64,000 bases of DNA from Chitinophaga sp. LS1 (lineage in GTDB: Bacteria > Bacteroidota > Bacteroidia > Chitinophagales > Chitinophagaceae): NCBI RefSeq assembly GCF_034274695.1, contig NZ_CP128362.1, forward strand, positions 2,170,001 to 2,234,000. The letters run 5' to 3'. The notes below the pieces were generated by a model. That model worked only from the letters and a program-made list of their open reading frames with translations. It was not told where the DNA came from and ran no database searches. Shown one piece after another: positions 9,050 through 18,522 of the stretch (the first letter of the stretch is position 1; every line of letters begins with the position of its first letter). Position numbers and translations under genes: made by a program.

Positions 9050-9199
9050 AACCAATTCAAATAAATATATTGTTGATAGAGCACCGCAAACAATGTTCCC
9101 GACAATGATTGACCTGGGCAAACGAATGCGGATGTGGCCACTGGCAATATTATAAAAAGATTTCGGTTTTTGGCAGTACTGGCAACGGATTGGGGGAAA

Positions 9200-9238
9200 G
9201 TGTCCGGAATTGGACGTACAGTGTGCGGTACAGGACGT
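9200..9238 (+). promoter_or_regulatory. Tandem enhancer-like sites for the sigma-54 regulator
   Basis: Two 18-base direct repeats, GTGTCCGGAATTGGACGT (9200-9217) and GTGTGCGGTACAGGACGT (9221-9238), agree at 13 or more positions, and begin exactly 21 bases apart, two helical turns. The first contains the inverted repeat GTCC/GGAC. They sit about 55 to 90 bases upstream of the sigma-54-like promoter, the usual place for NtrC-type activator binding. Confidence 0.6.
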
Positions 9239-9290
9239 TTTGAAAGGATGCTGTGCTTTGAAATGCTTTACTGGTAAAGGATTCCCGGCT

Positions 9291-9307
9291 TTGGCATGCC
9301 GGTTGTC
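9291..9307 (+). promoter_or_regulatory. Sigma-54-like promoter of the export locus
   Basis: TTGGCATGCCGGTTGTC matches the -24/-12 consensus (TTGGCAC-N5-TTGC) with the correct 10-base distance between GG and the downstream G. The -12 element has GT in place of GC and the -24 has T for C at the end. The predicted start near 9318 is about 20 bases before the ATG at 9340. Confidence 0.65.
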
Positions 9308-9339
9308 TTATCCGGTATGCAAGTTTAGCACATTCACCT

Positions 9340-10587
9340 ATGGATAGAAAAATAGAAAAGAAATACTGGTCAAAGAAAAGGATCACCCTGGTAAGTGGAG
9401 GCGCAGTCGTAGCACTGTTGCTGATCTATAACCTGATCTTTGCCGATCACCGCTCGAAATTAAATGTAGAGAAGGACAAGATTACTATTTCTAAAGTTAC
9501 CCGGGGTACTTTCGATACATATATTGCTGTTACAGCAGTCGTATTACCTTTGAAGACCATACGCCTCGATGCAATCGTAGGTGGGTACGTGAGTCAGAAA
9601 TACCTGGAAGGAGGTAGTATGGTGAAAAGGGGAGATAGTATTCTCCGCCTGCAAAACCAGAATATGGAAATGGAGTTTGTGAACCATGAAACTGAAATAT
9701 ATCGCCTGATCAATGAGCTGCAGAATACCCGGCAGACCCTGAAACAGAACCGGTTTACTATGCAGCAGACACTCAATGAACTGGACTTCCAGATAGATCA
9801 GGCCAAGGATCTGTATGACAGAAATAAGCAGCTGGTAGATGAAAAAATCGTGGCCCGCCAGGATTATATTAAGTATAAACTTGATTACGAAAGGCTGGTG
9901 AAACAAAAGCAGATTGAAATTGAAAGCCAGAAATTTCAGGAAGAGAATGCCAAAATCCAGATTGAAAGATTGGAATCTACAATCTCCCGCACCCAGCGTA
10001 ATCTTCAGCTGATGAAAGATAATATGAACAACCTGGTATTGAAAGCACCGATTGACGGACAGTTATCCTCAGTAGATGCTGAAGTAGGGGGTAGCATACA
10101 AGCTGGCCAGAACATCGGGCAGATTGACGATCTGAATGGTTTCAAAATGAGAGCCGAGGTCGATGAACACTATATTTCAAGGGTATTCCCTGGTCTGAAA
10201 GCCAGCTTTGAATTTAATAGCAAGAACTATGAACTTGTTATCATCAAAGTATATCCTGAGGTAAAAAACGGCCGATTCAATGTAGACATGAAATTTGACA
10301 AAGAAACTCCCGATGGCATCCGCAGGGGACAATCCTCTCCTATCCGCCTCGAATTAGGTAAATCTTCTGCAGCCCTGTTGCTGCCTGTAGGTGGTTTCTT
10401 CTCTGACACTGGTGGTAACTGGGTGTACGTTGTGGATAAAAGCGGTAAACGTGCTGTAAAGCGCAATATCTCCCTGGGTCAGAAAAATCCGCAGTTCTTT
10501 GAAATTCTCGAAGGATTGGAGGAAGGCGAACAGGTGATCACTTCATCCTATGAGAATTTTGGAGACAAAGAAGTATTAGTATTTTAA
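9340..10587 (+). CDS. Periplasmic adaptor subunit (HlyD/MacA-like)
   Basis: 415 residues. One N-terminal membrane helix (about 17-34), a lipoyl/barrel-sandwich hybrid half, a long alpha-helical hairpin of coiled-coil character (about 95-225, rich in Q, E, K, L) and the returning barrel half with LKAPIDGQLSSVDAEVGGSIQAGQ, then beta-barrel and membrane-proximal domains. It links an inner-membrane MacB-like ABC transporter to a TolC channel. It is the first gene of the export locus, preceded by the sigma-54-like promoter, and is followed 19 bases later by the ATPase. Confidence 0.9.
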   Translation: MDRKIEKKYWSKKRITLVSGGAVVALLLIYNLIFADHRSKLNVEKDKITISKVTRGTFDTYIAVTAVVLPLKTIRLDAIVGGYVSQKYLEGGSMVKRGDSILRLQNQNMEMEFVNHETEIYRLINELQNTRQTLKQNRFTMQQTLNELDFQIDQAKDLYDRNKQLVDEKIVARQDYIKYKLDYERLVKQKQIEIESQKFQEENAKIQIERLESTISRTQRNLQLMKDNMNNLVLKAPIDGQLSSVDAEVGGSIQAGQNIGQIDDLNGFKMRAEVDEHYISRVFPGLKASFEFNSKNYELVIIKVYPEVKNGRFNVDMKFDKETPDGIRRGQSSPIRLELGKSSAALLLPVGGFFSDTGGNWVYVVDKSGKRAVKRNISLGQKNPQFFEILEGLEEGEQVITSSYENFGDKEVLVF

Positions 10588-10606
10588 TATAATCAAAATA
10601 ACATCA

Positions 10607-11296
10607 ATGATACGTACCGTTAATCTGCAAAAAATATTTACCACTGAAGAGATCGAAACTTCTGCGCTCAATGGAATCAACATGGAAGTAAAAGACGGTG
10701 AGTTTGTAGCTATTATGGGTCCATCAGGTTGTGGTAAATCTACATTATTGAATATCCTGGGGCTGCTGGATAATCCATCCGGTGGAGAGTACCACTTCTG
10801 GGATCATGAAGTAGCAAGAATGAGTGAAAGACAACGTGCCCAGTTGAGAAAAGGGTCTATTGGATTCGTATTTCAGAGCTTTAACCTCATCGACGAGCTG
10901 ACTGTTTTTGAAAATGTGGAATTGCCACTCCTATACCTGAAAGTACCTGCCAGCGATCGTAAAAAGAAAGTGGAAGAAGTACTGGAACGTATGAACATCA
11001 TGCACCGCCGTAACCACTTTCCGCAGCAGTTATCAGGTGGTCAGCAACAGCGTGTGGCGATAGCGCGTGCCGTAGTGGCAAAGCCCAAAATGATATTGGC
11101 GGATGAGCCTACCGGTAACCTCGATTCTACAAATGGTGAAGAGGTCATGAAACTATTGCAGGAATTGAATGATGGGGGTACTACCATGATCATGGTAACG
11201 CACAGCCCTTATGATGCCGGATTTGCACATCGCGTGGTTAACCTGTTTGATGGTAAGGTAGTGACTGAAAACATCAAGGAGCAGTTTCACGTATAA
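10607..11296 (+). CDS. ABC transporter ATP-binding protein (MacB/LolD type)
   Basis: 229 residues. Walker [10 protein letters not shown] at 38-46, Q-loop in [13 protein letters not shown], signature [14 protein letters not shown] and Walker [10 protein letters not shown] followed by the D-loop NLDS. These are the features of the LolD/FtsE/MacB ATPase class, which drives mechanotransmission through FtsX-type permeases rather than substrate passage through the membrane. It lies between the adaptor and the first permease, with short gaps, and is likely their energy subunit. Confidence 0.93.
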   Translation: MIRTVNLQKIFTTEEIETSALNGINMEVKDGEFVAIMGPSGCGKSTLLNILGLLDNPSGGEYHFWDHEVARMSERQRAQLRKGSIGFVFQSFNLIDELTVFENVELPLLYLKVPASDRKKKVEEVLERMNIMHRRNHFPQQLSGGQQQRVAIARAVVAKPKMILADEPTGNLDSTNGEEVMKLLQELNDGGTTMIMVTHSPYDAGFAHRVVNLFDGKVVTENIKEQFHV

Positions 11297-11311
11297 TAAA
11301 CCATAATTGCC

Positions 11312-13714
11312 ATGCTTAAACATTATTTCAGAATAGCACTCCGCCATCTCAGGCGGCAACAGATCATCACTGTGATTAACATACTGGGATTGGCGATTGG
11401 GATGGCATGTTGTATGTTGATTGTATTGTTTGTCAGGAACGAATACGGGTTTGATAATTTTCATCCTGATGGGAAGAATATTTATCGGGTGACCAACAGC
11501 TTTACAAAAGCAGGGGAAACCGACTATGGGGGTAATACCCAGTGGCCTGTTGGACCATATCTGAAAAATGAAGTAAGCGATATAAAAGAGTCAGTACGTA
11601 TGATGAACGCTGGCACTGCATTGTATACTTTTCAGGATAAGCAATATGTAGATCCTTTAGCATATGCAGATGCCGGTTTTTTCACTTTGTTTAACTTCCC
11701 ACTGGTAAAAGGTAATGCCAAAACAGCATTACAGGAGCCATATACTATGGTCGTTACTGAAAAAATTGCAAAGAAGTATTTCGGTAATGATGATCCTATA
11801 GGTAAAATACTGAAGGTAGATAACCAGTTTGATTGTAGAATAACTGCTGTGTCAAAAGATCTGCCTCTCAATACAGACATTGGAGGAGATATCATTTTAT
11901 CTTATAGCACGTTTGAACAGCTGGTGAAAAAGGATGGTGGTTCAATGGAGCAATGGTATAATTTTAATGATAACACCACGTTCGTACAATTGCCTGAAGG
12001 CGTAAGCCTGATTAAGATGGAATCTCAACTACTGGCATTTACAGACAGGCATGTCAAAGCGATTGCCAGTTCACTTGGAGAAGTATTTGGATTGCACCTG
12101 CAACCATTGGCCAATATACATTTGCATCCACAGGGGGATAAAAACAAGCAGGATAACACCCATTTACTCTATATCTATATTGCTATTGCCATCTTTATCA
12201 TAATGATCGCCTGCTTCAATTTTATGAACCTTATTACTGCCCGGGCCGATGAAAGAGCGGTTGAAGTAGGTGTAAGAAAAGTAATGGGTAGCGAGCGCCG
12301 TCAGCTGATTGTACAATTTATGTCAGAAGCGGTGTTGTTAACCACGATCTCATTTGTACTGGCTATCTTCCTTGCTCTGCTTTTCATGCCATGGTTTAAT
12401 AAAATCACGGGTAAGGAATTCCAGCTCTTTACATTGAGCAATCTTCCCTTCCTCGGATACCTTTTTACTATGTCAGTAGTAGTAGGATTGTTGTCTGGCA
12501 GTTATCCTGCGCTGTACCTTTCCGGTTTTCTGCCGGTGGCTGTACTGAAAGGAGGATTCAATACATCCGGTTCCCGGGTATGGATCAGAAAGGCATTGGT
12601 GATCGCACAGTTTTCAATCGCTATTATTTTGATTGTAGCTACGATTGTTGTATACAGTCAGTTGCGCTTCTGGCAGAACAAATACCTGGGGTTTGATAAG
12701 GATAGATTAGTGAATATAAATATTGCTTCGGAAAGTGCGAGAAAGAATATCAAAGTGATAAAAGAAGATTTACTAAGACTGCCAGGTGTTCAAAATGTAA
12801 CTGTTTCCAATACAGCCATGGGCCGGTATGTTGGTGCTGTGAACCCGGTAGTAAAGGATGGAGATAGTGAAGATAAATCAATCGTGACCAGTGTAATTAT
12901 CGGCGACTTTGATCTGCTGAAAACATTGGATATAAAATTGACAAAGGGACGTGACTTTTCTACAGGTTTTGCAACAGATAGTAATAATGCTTTTATTGTC
13001 AATGAATCAATGGTAAAGGCGATGAACCTGCATGACCCCATTGGCCAGCGTATCAAATGGCTTCCCGGGTTTACCGAACGAAAAGGAGAAATTATCGGTG
13101 TAGCAAAGGATTTTAATTACTCTAACCTTACGATTCCGGTATCGCCGGCTATTTATATCGTTAGGAAAGAGGGATTTAGTGTGATGAGTATCCGGTTGGC
13201 AAAAGGGGGAGATCTCACAAAGCAGGTAGCTGCTGTAGAAAAAGTGTGGAAGAAATATGTGCCTGACTACCCTTTAACTTATTCATTTGTAGCTGATGAT
13301 CTGGCGCATCAGTATATCAATCAGGACCGCCTGGCATCGCTCTTTGGTACATTCTCTATGCTCGCAATTATTATCGCTTGTATGGGCTTGTTTGGACTTA
13401 GCATTTTGATCGCGAGACAGCGTACCAAGGAAATTGGTATCCGAAAAGTACTGGGGGCTTCTACTGCAAATATTACCAGATTGCTCTCACAGGATTTTAT
13501 GCAGCTTGTACTGATATCCCTACTGGTCGCCGTCCCTATATCCTGGTTCCTGATGAACACATGGTTGCAGGACTTTGCCTATCGCATTCATGTAGAGTGG
13601 TGGATGTTTGTATTCGCAGGCGTCATGGCCATGATCATTTCATTGTTCACCATTAGTTTCCAGTCAGTAAGAGCGGCACTGACTAACCCCGTAAAATCAT
13701 TGAGAACTGAGTAA
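11312..13714 (+). CDS. ABC permease, FtsX/MacB type (1 of 4)
   Basis: 800 residues with a duplicated layout: N-terminal helix (about 18-40), periplasmic MacB-like domain, three helices of an FtsX domain (about 285-425) with EVGVRKVMGSERRQLIVQF, a further helix (near 430-450), a second periplasmic domain and a second FtsX domain (EIGIRKVLGASTANITRLL) at the C terminus. The repeated E-x-GIRKxxG motif is the coupling helix that contacts the ATPase. Eight membrane segments in total. The gene starts 16 bases after the ATPase. Substrate unknown; MacB relatives export peptides, drugs or lipids. Confidence 0.9.
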   Translation: MLKHYFRIALRHLRRQQIITVINILGLAIGMACCMLIVLFVRNEYGFDNFHPDGKNIYRVTNSFTKAGETDYGGNTQWPVGPYLKNEVSDIKESVRMMNAGTALYTFQDKQYVDPLAYADAGFFTLFNFPLVKGNAKTALQEPYTMVVTEKIAKKYFGNDDPIGKILKVDNQFDCRITAVSKDLPLNTDIGGDIILSYSTFEQLVKKDGGSMEQWYNFNDNTTFVQLPEGVSLIKMESQLLAFTDRHVKAIASSLGEVFGLHLQPLANIHLHPQGDKNKQDNTHLLYIYIAIAIFIIMIACFNFMNLITARADERAVEVGVRKVMGSERRQLIVQFMSEAVLLTTISFVLAIFLALLFMPWFNKITGKEFQLFTLSNLPFLGYLFTMSVVVGLLSGSYPALYLSGFLPVAVLKGGFNTSGSRVWIRKALVIAQFSIAIILIVATIVVYSQLRFWQNKYLGFDKDRLVNINIASESARKNIKVIKEDLLRLPGVQNVTVSNTAMGRYVGAVNPVVKDGDSEDKSIVTSVIIGDFDLLKTLDIKLTKGRDFSTGFATDSNNAFIVNESMVKAMNLHDPIGQRIKWLPGFTERKGEIIGVAKDFNYSNLTIPVSPAIYIVRKEGFSVMSIRLAKGGDLTKQVAAVEKVWKKYVPDYPLTYSFVADDLAHQYINQDRLASLFGTFSMLAIIIACMGLFGLSILIARQRTKEIGIRKVLGASTANITRLLSQDFMQLVLISLLVAVPISWFLMNTWLQDFAYRIHVEWWMFVFAGVMAMIISLFTISFQSVRAALTNPVKSLRTE

Positions 13715-13762
13715 AGATATTTAAGTTGTTACGTTTTAAAATGACAAGTTCAAAATGAAACC

Positions 13763-13792
13763 TGGGCCGGTATTGACCAGCCCTTCCTTTTT
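13763..13792 (+). terminator. Terminator-like hairpin inside the export locus
   Basis: GGGC-c-GGT / ACC-a-GCCC with loop ATTG, followed by TTCCTTTTT. It lies between permeases 1 and 2, so part of the transcripts may end here, giving more of the first four products than of the rest. Confidence 0.55.
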
Positions 13793-13813
13793 ACAAATTT
13801 TAAACCGTTTGTT

Positions 13814-16153
13814 ATGATTAGGAGTTACATCAGGATCGCGTTGCGCAACCTATGGCGTAATAAGTTATTCTCTGCGATCAACATTGGTGGGTTGGCAATT
13901 GGTATGGCGATTAGCTTTATGCTGATGCTTTATGTGCTCTTCCAGTTTAGTTTCGACCAATTTCATAAGAATGTAAATAATATATACCAGGTAGTGACTG
14001 AGGATGCAGGTGTATGGACTACACCAGTTCCGCTGGCGTCTACGCTGGAGAAAACAATACCCGGAATCAAAACAACCTCCCGTGCAAGTTATTTCTACGC
14101 TCACCTACTACAGGCAGGTGAAAACAGTATTAAGTTGACTGGCGGTTATGTTGATCCTCAATACCTGAATATTTTTAGTTTTCCTGTCATCAATGGAAAT
14201 GTAAAACCATTGAATGATAAGAATGAAATTGTAGTTACCACGAGTACCGCACATAAGTTATTCGGAGACACGAATCCCATTGGCCAGTTAGTAAAGCTGG
14301 ATGCGCAGGATCCTCTGGTAGTGAGTGCAGTAGTGAATGATCCCCCTGCAAATTCTTCTATTCAGTTTGACTATTTGTGTAGCTGGTCGTTGTATGCTGC
14401 AAAAGAACAATGGATTAAAGATAACACCTGGGGCAACTTTGGTATTATGACTTTTGTATTGCTGCAACCAAATGCATCGATCGCGACTGTTCAGGGCAAA
14501 GTAAAGCATGTGCTGCAAGATGCAGGTAACAATAATATTAATACGACCCTTATGCTGCATGCGGCAAAGGATTGGAAATTATATAATACGATCAAAGATG
14601 GGAAAATCATTGGTGGTAACATTGAAACAGTACGTCTGTTCTTATTGCTCGCACTGGGTATTTTGCTGATTGCCTGTGTGAATTTTATGAACCTGAGTAC
14701 CGCACAGGCAGAGCGTAGGGCTCGCGAAGTAGGGGTGCGGAAAGCGATTGGTGCTAACAGGAGATTACTGATCTTTCAGTTTTTCGGGGAGTCTTTAATA
14801 TTGGTGACACTGTCTACTGTATTGGCGTTATTGCTGTTGTGGATACTGCTGCCGGCATTCAATACTTTTGCAAATAGTGCGCTGAAATTAAGTAAAGCAC
14901 CCCTGGTCTTTTGGAGCTCACTGCCTTGTTTACTGCTGGTAACGGGATTACTGGCTGGTAGCTATCCGGCATTGTATCTTTCTTCCTTCAAACCGATCAA
15001 AGTATTGAAAGGTGGTGTTACCAAAATGAAAGGTAATTTCTTATCCAGACAGGCTTTAGTCGTATTCCAGTTTGGATTGGCAGTGGTACTCATTATTACG
15101 ACAATTGTCATTTATCGTCAGCTCTATTTTATCCAGCACAAACCTATTGGTTACGATCCCAAAGGGCTTGTGGATATAGAACTGGAAGGTAGATTATATG
15201 ACGGGTATGATGCTTTTAGAAATGCAGTGATTGCTTCAGGTGGTGCTGTAGAGGGCACTATTGTGAGTAACCAGATCACTAATGCAGGCAGTACAACCTG
15301 GGGCCTTAAATGGCCGGGACAGGAGGCAGGAGAAGATCAGCAATCATTTGGTGTGATTGCTACTGCTGCAAATTTTGCCAGTACATTTAGTATCCCTGTC
15401 TTACAGGGCAGAGACTTTTTATCCACTGCAGATTCTATGTCTATCATGGTGAATGAAACTGCATTGAAAGCAATGCATCTGAAGGACCCAATGGGACAGG
15501 TGATCACTTACAATGGACAGCGCCGTACGATTACGGGTGTAGTCAAAGATTTTGTATGGGAGACGTCTTATAAGCCTGCAACACCCATGATCTTCACATA
15601 TAATCCTGACTGGCGTGGTGTGATGACCTTTAAATTGAATCCAGCGCTTTCCGTAAAGGCATCTATGGACAGACTGGAAAAAGTGTATCATGAGATGAAT
15701 CCTGACTACCCTTTCAATTATACTTTTGTAGATGACAGTTACCAGAAGAAATATGATAATGAAAGATTCCTGAGCAGGGCGATCAACATCTTTGCTTCGC
15801 TGGCTGTCATCATCAGTTGTCTTGGGTTGTTAGGCTTGTCAGTATTTGCGGCGGAACAGCGTAAGAAAGAAATTGGTATTCGCAAGGTAATGGGAGCAGG
15901 CGTGCAGCAAGTGATGTTGCTGTTGTCAAAAGAGTTCCTGAAACCTGTATTAATCGCCATTCTCATCGCATCACCAATCTCAGCTTATATCATGAATAAC
16001 TGGCTACAGCATTACACTTACCGTGTTGACATTGAGTGGTGGATGTTTGGCATAGCTGGATTGCTCGCTGTATTGATTGCATTGGCGACAGTAAGTATAC
16101 AATCCTTCAGAGCTGCTAATATGAACCCTGTTAAAGCATTGAGAACAGAATGA
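13814..16153 (+). CDS. ABC permease, FtsX/MacB type (2 of 4)
   Basis: 779 residues with the same two-fold plan as its neighbours: first helix about 20-42, periplasmic domain, FtsX block with EVGVRKAIGANRRLLIFQF, second periplasmic domain and C-terminal FtsX block with EIGIRKVMGAGVQQVMLLL. The ending SFRAANMNPVKALRTE is nearly shared with permeases 1, 3 and 4, showing origin by tandem duplication. It overlaps the next permease by four bases (ATGA), so the two are translationally coupled. A 99-base gap with a terminator-like hairpin separates it from permease 1. Confidence 0.9.
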   Translation: MIRSYIRIALRNLWRNKLFSAINIGGLAIGMAISFMLMLYVLFQFSFDQFHKNVNNIYQVVTEDAGVWTTPVPLASTLEKTIPGIKTTSRASYFYAHLLQAGENSIKLTGGYVDPQYLNIFSFPVINGNVKPLNDKNEIVVTTSTAHKLFGDTNPIGQLVKLDAQDPLVVSAVVNDPPANSSIQFDYLCSWSLYAAKEQWIKDNTWGNFGIMTFVLLQPNASIATVQGKVKHVLQDAGNNNINTTLMLHAAKDWKLYNTIKDGKIIGGNIETVRLFLLLALGILLIACVNFMNLSTAQAERRAREVGVRKAIGANRRLLIFQFFGESLILVTLSTVLALLLLWILLPAFNTFANSALKLSKAPLVFWSSLPCLLLVTGLLAGSYPALYLSSFKPIKVLKGGVTKMKGNFLSRQALVVFQFGLAVVLIITTIVIYRQLYFIQHKPIGYDPKGLVDIELEGRLYDGYDAFRNAVIASGGAVEGTIVSNQITNAGSTTWGLKWPGQEAGEDQQSFGVIATAANFASTFSIPVLQGRDFLSTADSMSIMVNETALKAMHLKDPMGQVITYNGQRRTITGVVKDFVWETSYKPATPMIFTYNPDWRGVMTFKLNPALSVKASMDRLEKVYHEMNPDYPFNYTFVDDSYQKKYDNERFLSRAINIFASLAVIISCLGLLGLSVFAAEQRKKEIGIRKVMGAGVQQVMLLLSKEFLKPVLIAILIASPISAYIMNNWLQHYTYRVDIEWWMFGIAGLLAVLIALATVSIQSFRAANMNPVKALRTE

Positions 16154-18513
16154 GTACTTATTTCAAAATAGCATTCCGTAACCTGGTTCGTCATAAAACC
16201 TATGCAGGTATCAATATCGCTGGTCTGGCATTAGCTATGGCCGCATGTCTGCTTATTTACAGGATAGTGCATTTTGAAATGAGTTTTGACAAGTTTCATG
16301 CTGGTCAGGAGAGAATAAACAGAGTCGTATCTGTGACGCAGCAATCAAATGGAACGGAATATTTCATGGGTGTGCCTTTCCCTGTGCCGGGTGCATTGCG
16401 AAAAGATTTTCCGCAGTTGGAAAATATAGGCGCCATCCGTCAGACCGATGGGGTGATCATCGTAAATGATAAGAAATTCAGAGAGCGGGATCGGGTGTAT
16501 TATACCGAACCGTCTGTATTTGAAATATTAGGTTTCAAATGGCTGTATGGCAACCCTCGCGAGTCATTGTCAGCACCGGGTGCAGGTGTAATAACCAAAA
16601 GTATTGCGGTGAAATATTTTGGTAGCTGGGAAGCCGCAATTGGTAAAACCTTCAATCATAATAACGAGAGAATAATAAGAGTAACTGGCATTCTGGATGA
16701 TATGCCTGCAAATACAGATTTCCCATTTAGTGTGGCGATATCTTATGCCACTTTGCTGCCACAACTGAAACAGGATGATTGGCTGACGGTAAATGAAGCA
16801 CATAGCGTGTTGGTAAAACTGCCTGCCGGTATGGATATGGCACATGGTAACACCATGTTGTCCGATATGATCAATAGATATAAGCCGAAAGAAAACCGCA
16901 ATGAACAATTGCAGTTACAGCCATTGTCGACTGTACATACAGACACACGCTTTCGCAATTATAATGCTGTTTTTAGCCTGCGCATGATCAGTGGATTGAT
17001 GTTGGTGGGTCTGTTTTTATTGATTATAGGTAGTGTCAACTTTATAAATATTGCTACTGCACAGGCAGTGACCCGTTCGAGGGAAGTGGGTGTGCGCAAA
17101 GCATTGGGGGGTGGCAGAAAACAATTAATAGGACAATTTCTGGCAGAGACATTTGTCATTACTTTTTTTGCATTGTTGTTAGGATTGTTAATTGGTAAAT
17201 TATGTCTGCCTGAAGTATGCAGCATTATGCGGTTGCCAATGCTGGAATTATTTGATACAGATTTGTTCTTCTTTATTGTTGGGTTATTAATAGCAGTAAC
17301 GCTATTAGCAGGTGGTTATCCTGCATTCATCATGTCAGGATTTAATCCTGTCACCGCACTAAAAGGTATTAAAATATCTGGTAGTCTTTCTCTCAGAAGA
17401 GTATTAGTGGTGTTGCAGTTTGCAGTAGCACAGATACTGCTCATCTGTATGATGGTCGTGATGAGTCAGATGAGAAAGGTATTGCATGCGCCATTGGGGT
17501 TTGATCAGAAAGCAGTGGTAACGGTATCTATACCAAAGGATAGTGCTTCTGTACAGCAATTTGGGTTTATCCGCAATCAACTGTTGCAATCACAGGGAAT
17601 TAAAAATGTAAGCTTCAGTTTTACACCTGCATCCAGTTATGGTGGTTGGTTTGGCAGATTACGATTCGAGGGGCGTACGATGAATGATTTAAGTGTGGAT
17701 TTAAAATTTGCTGACCAGTCATACGTCAATACTTATGGTATGCAACTGATAGCAGGTAATAATTATACACCCGCAGATACGGCCAATGGTTTTGTCGTGA
17801 ACGAAACACTTGCTAAAACATTGGGATATCGTGAGCCTGCTGATATTGTTGGTAAGCGAATGGCATTCTTTGACGACCAGGTATCCGGGCTAATTATAGG
17901 AGTAGTAAAGGACTTCAGGGCAAATAGTCTGAAAGAACCAGTCTCCCCGTTAGTATTGATGAATAATACTTCCTGGTATCGAACACTGAGTGTAAAGATC
18001 GATCCGGATCAGATGCCGGAAGCGCTGGCAGCAATAGAAAAAACGTGTAAGACGGCATGGCCAACTTACCTGTATGAATATGAATTCATGGATGATCTGT
18101 TGAAAGACTTTTACCAGGAAGAGATACAGTTGTCTGCTTTGTATAAATTGTTTGCTTTTGTAGCGATGTTCATTTCATGTTTGGGTTTGTATGGACTGGT
18201 ATCTTTGATGGTGGTACAGCGTAGAAAGGAAGTAGGCATTCGCAAAGTATTAGGAGCTTCTGTAATGGATGTACTGGTATTATTATCTAAGGAATTCACG
18301 CTACTGGTGATCATTGGTTTTATCATTGCTGCACCGCTGGCCGCTTATTTCATGCAGGGGTGGTTAGCTACTTTCAATGTAAGGATCGCTTTACAGGCGA
18401 ATCTGTTTTTACTCACTATAGGAGGGGCTTTAGTCATTGCATGGATGACTGTGGGGATTCGCACTATCAAAGCAGCACTGGCCAATCCGGCAAAAGCTAT
18501 CAGAACTGAATAA
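16150..18513 (+). CDS. ABC permease, FtsX/MacB type (3 of 4)
   Basis: 787 residues. Start ATG overlaps the stop of permease 2. FtsX blocks carry EVGVRKALGGGRKQLIGQF and EVGIRKVLGASVMDVLVLL; the C terminus ends in AALANPAKAIRTE. The periplasmic domains are clearly diverged from those of the other three copies, while the membrane blocks and coupling motifs are kept, which suggests different partners or substrates but a common energy subunit. Confidence 0.9.
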   Translation: MSTYFKIAFRNLVRHKTYAGINIAGLALAMAACLLIYRIVHFEMSFDKFHAGQERINRVVSVTQQSNGTEYFMGVPFPVPGALRKDFPQLENIGAIRQTDGVIIVNDKKFRERDRVYYTEPSVFEILGFKWLYGNPRESLSAPGAGVITKSIAVKYFGSWEAAIGKTFNHNNERIIRVTGILDDMPANTDFPFSVAISYATLLPQLKQDDWLTVNEAHSVLVKLPAGMDMAHGNTMLSDMINRYKPKENRNEQLQLQPLSTVHTDTRFRNYNAVFSLRMISGLMLVGLFLLIIGSVNFINIATAQAVTRSREVGVRKALGGGRKQLIGQFLAETFVITFFALLLGLLIGKLCLPEVCSIMRLPMLELFDTDLFFFIVGLLIAVTLLAGGYPAFIMSGFNPVTALKGIKISGSLSLRRVLVVLQFAVAQILLICMMVVMSQMRKVLHAPLGFDQKAVVTVSIPKDSASVQQFGFIRNQLLQSQGIKNVSFSFTPASSYGGWFGRLRFEGRTMNDLSVDLKFADQSYVNTYGMQLIAGNNYTPADTANGFVVNETLAKTLGYREPADIVGKRMAFFDDQVSGLIIGVVKDFRANSLKEPVSPLVLMNNTSWYRTLSVKIDPDQMPEALAAIEKTCKTAWPTYLYEYEFMDDLLKDFYQEEIQLSALYKLFAFVAMFISCLGLYGLVSLMVVQRRKEVGIRKVLGASVMDVLVLLSKEFTLLVIIGFIIAAPLAAYFMQGWLATFNVRIALQANLFLLTIGGALVIAWMTVGIRTIKAALANPAKAIRTE

Positions 18514-18522
18514 AATATTGGT

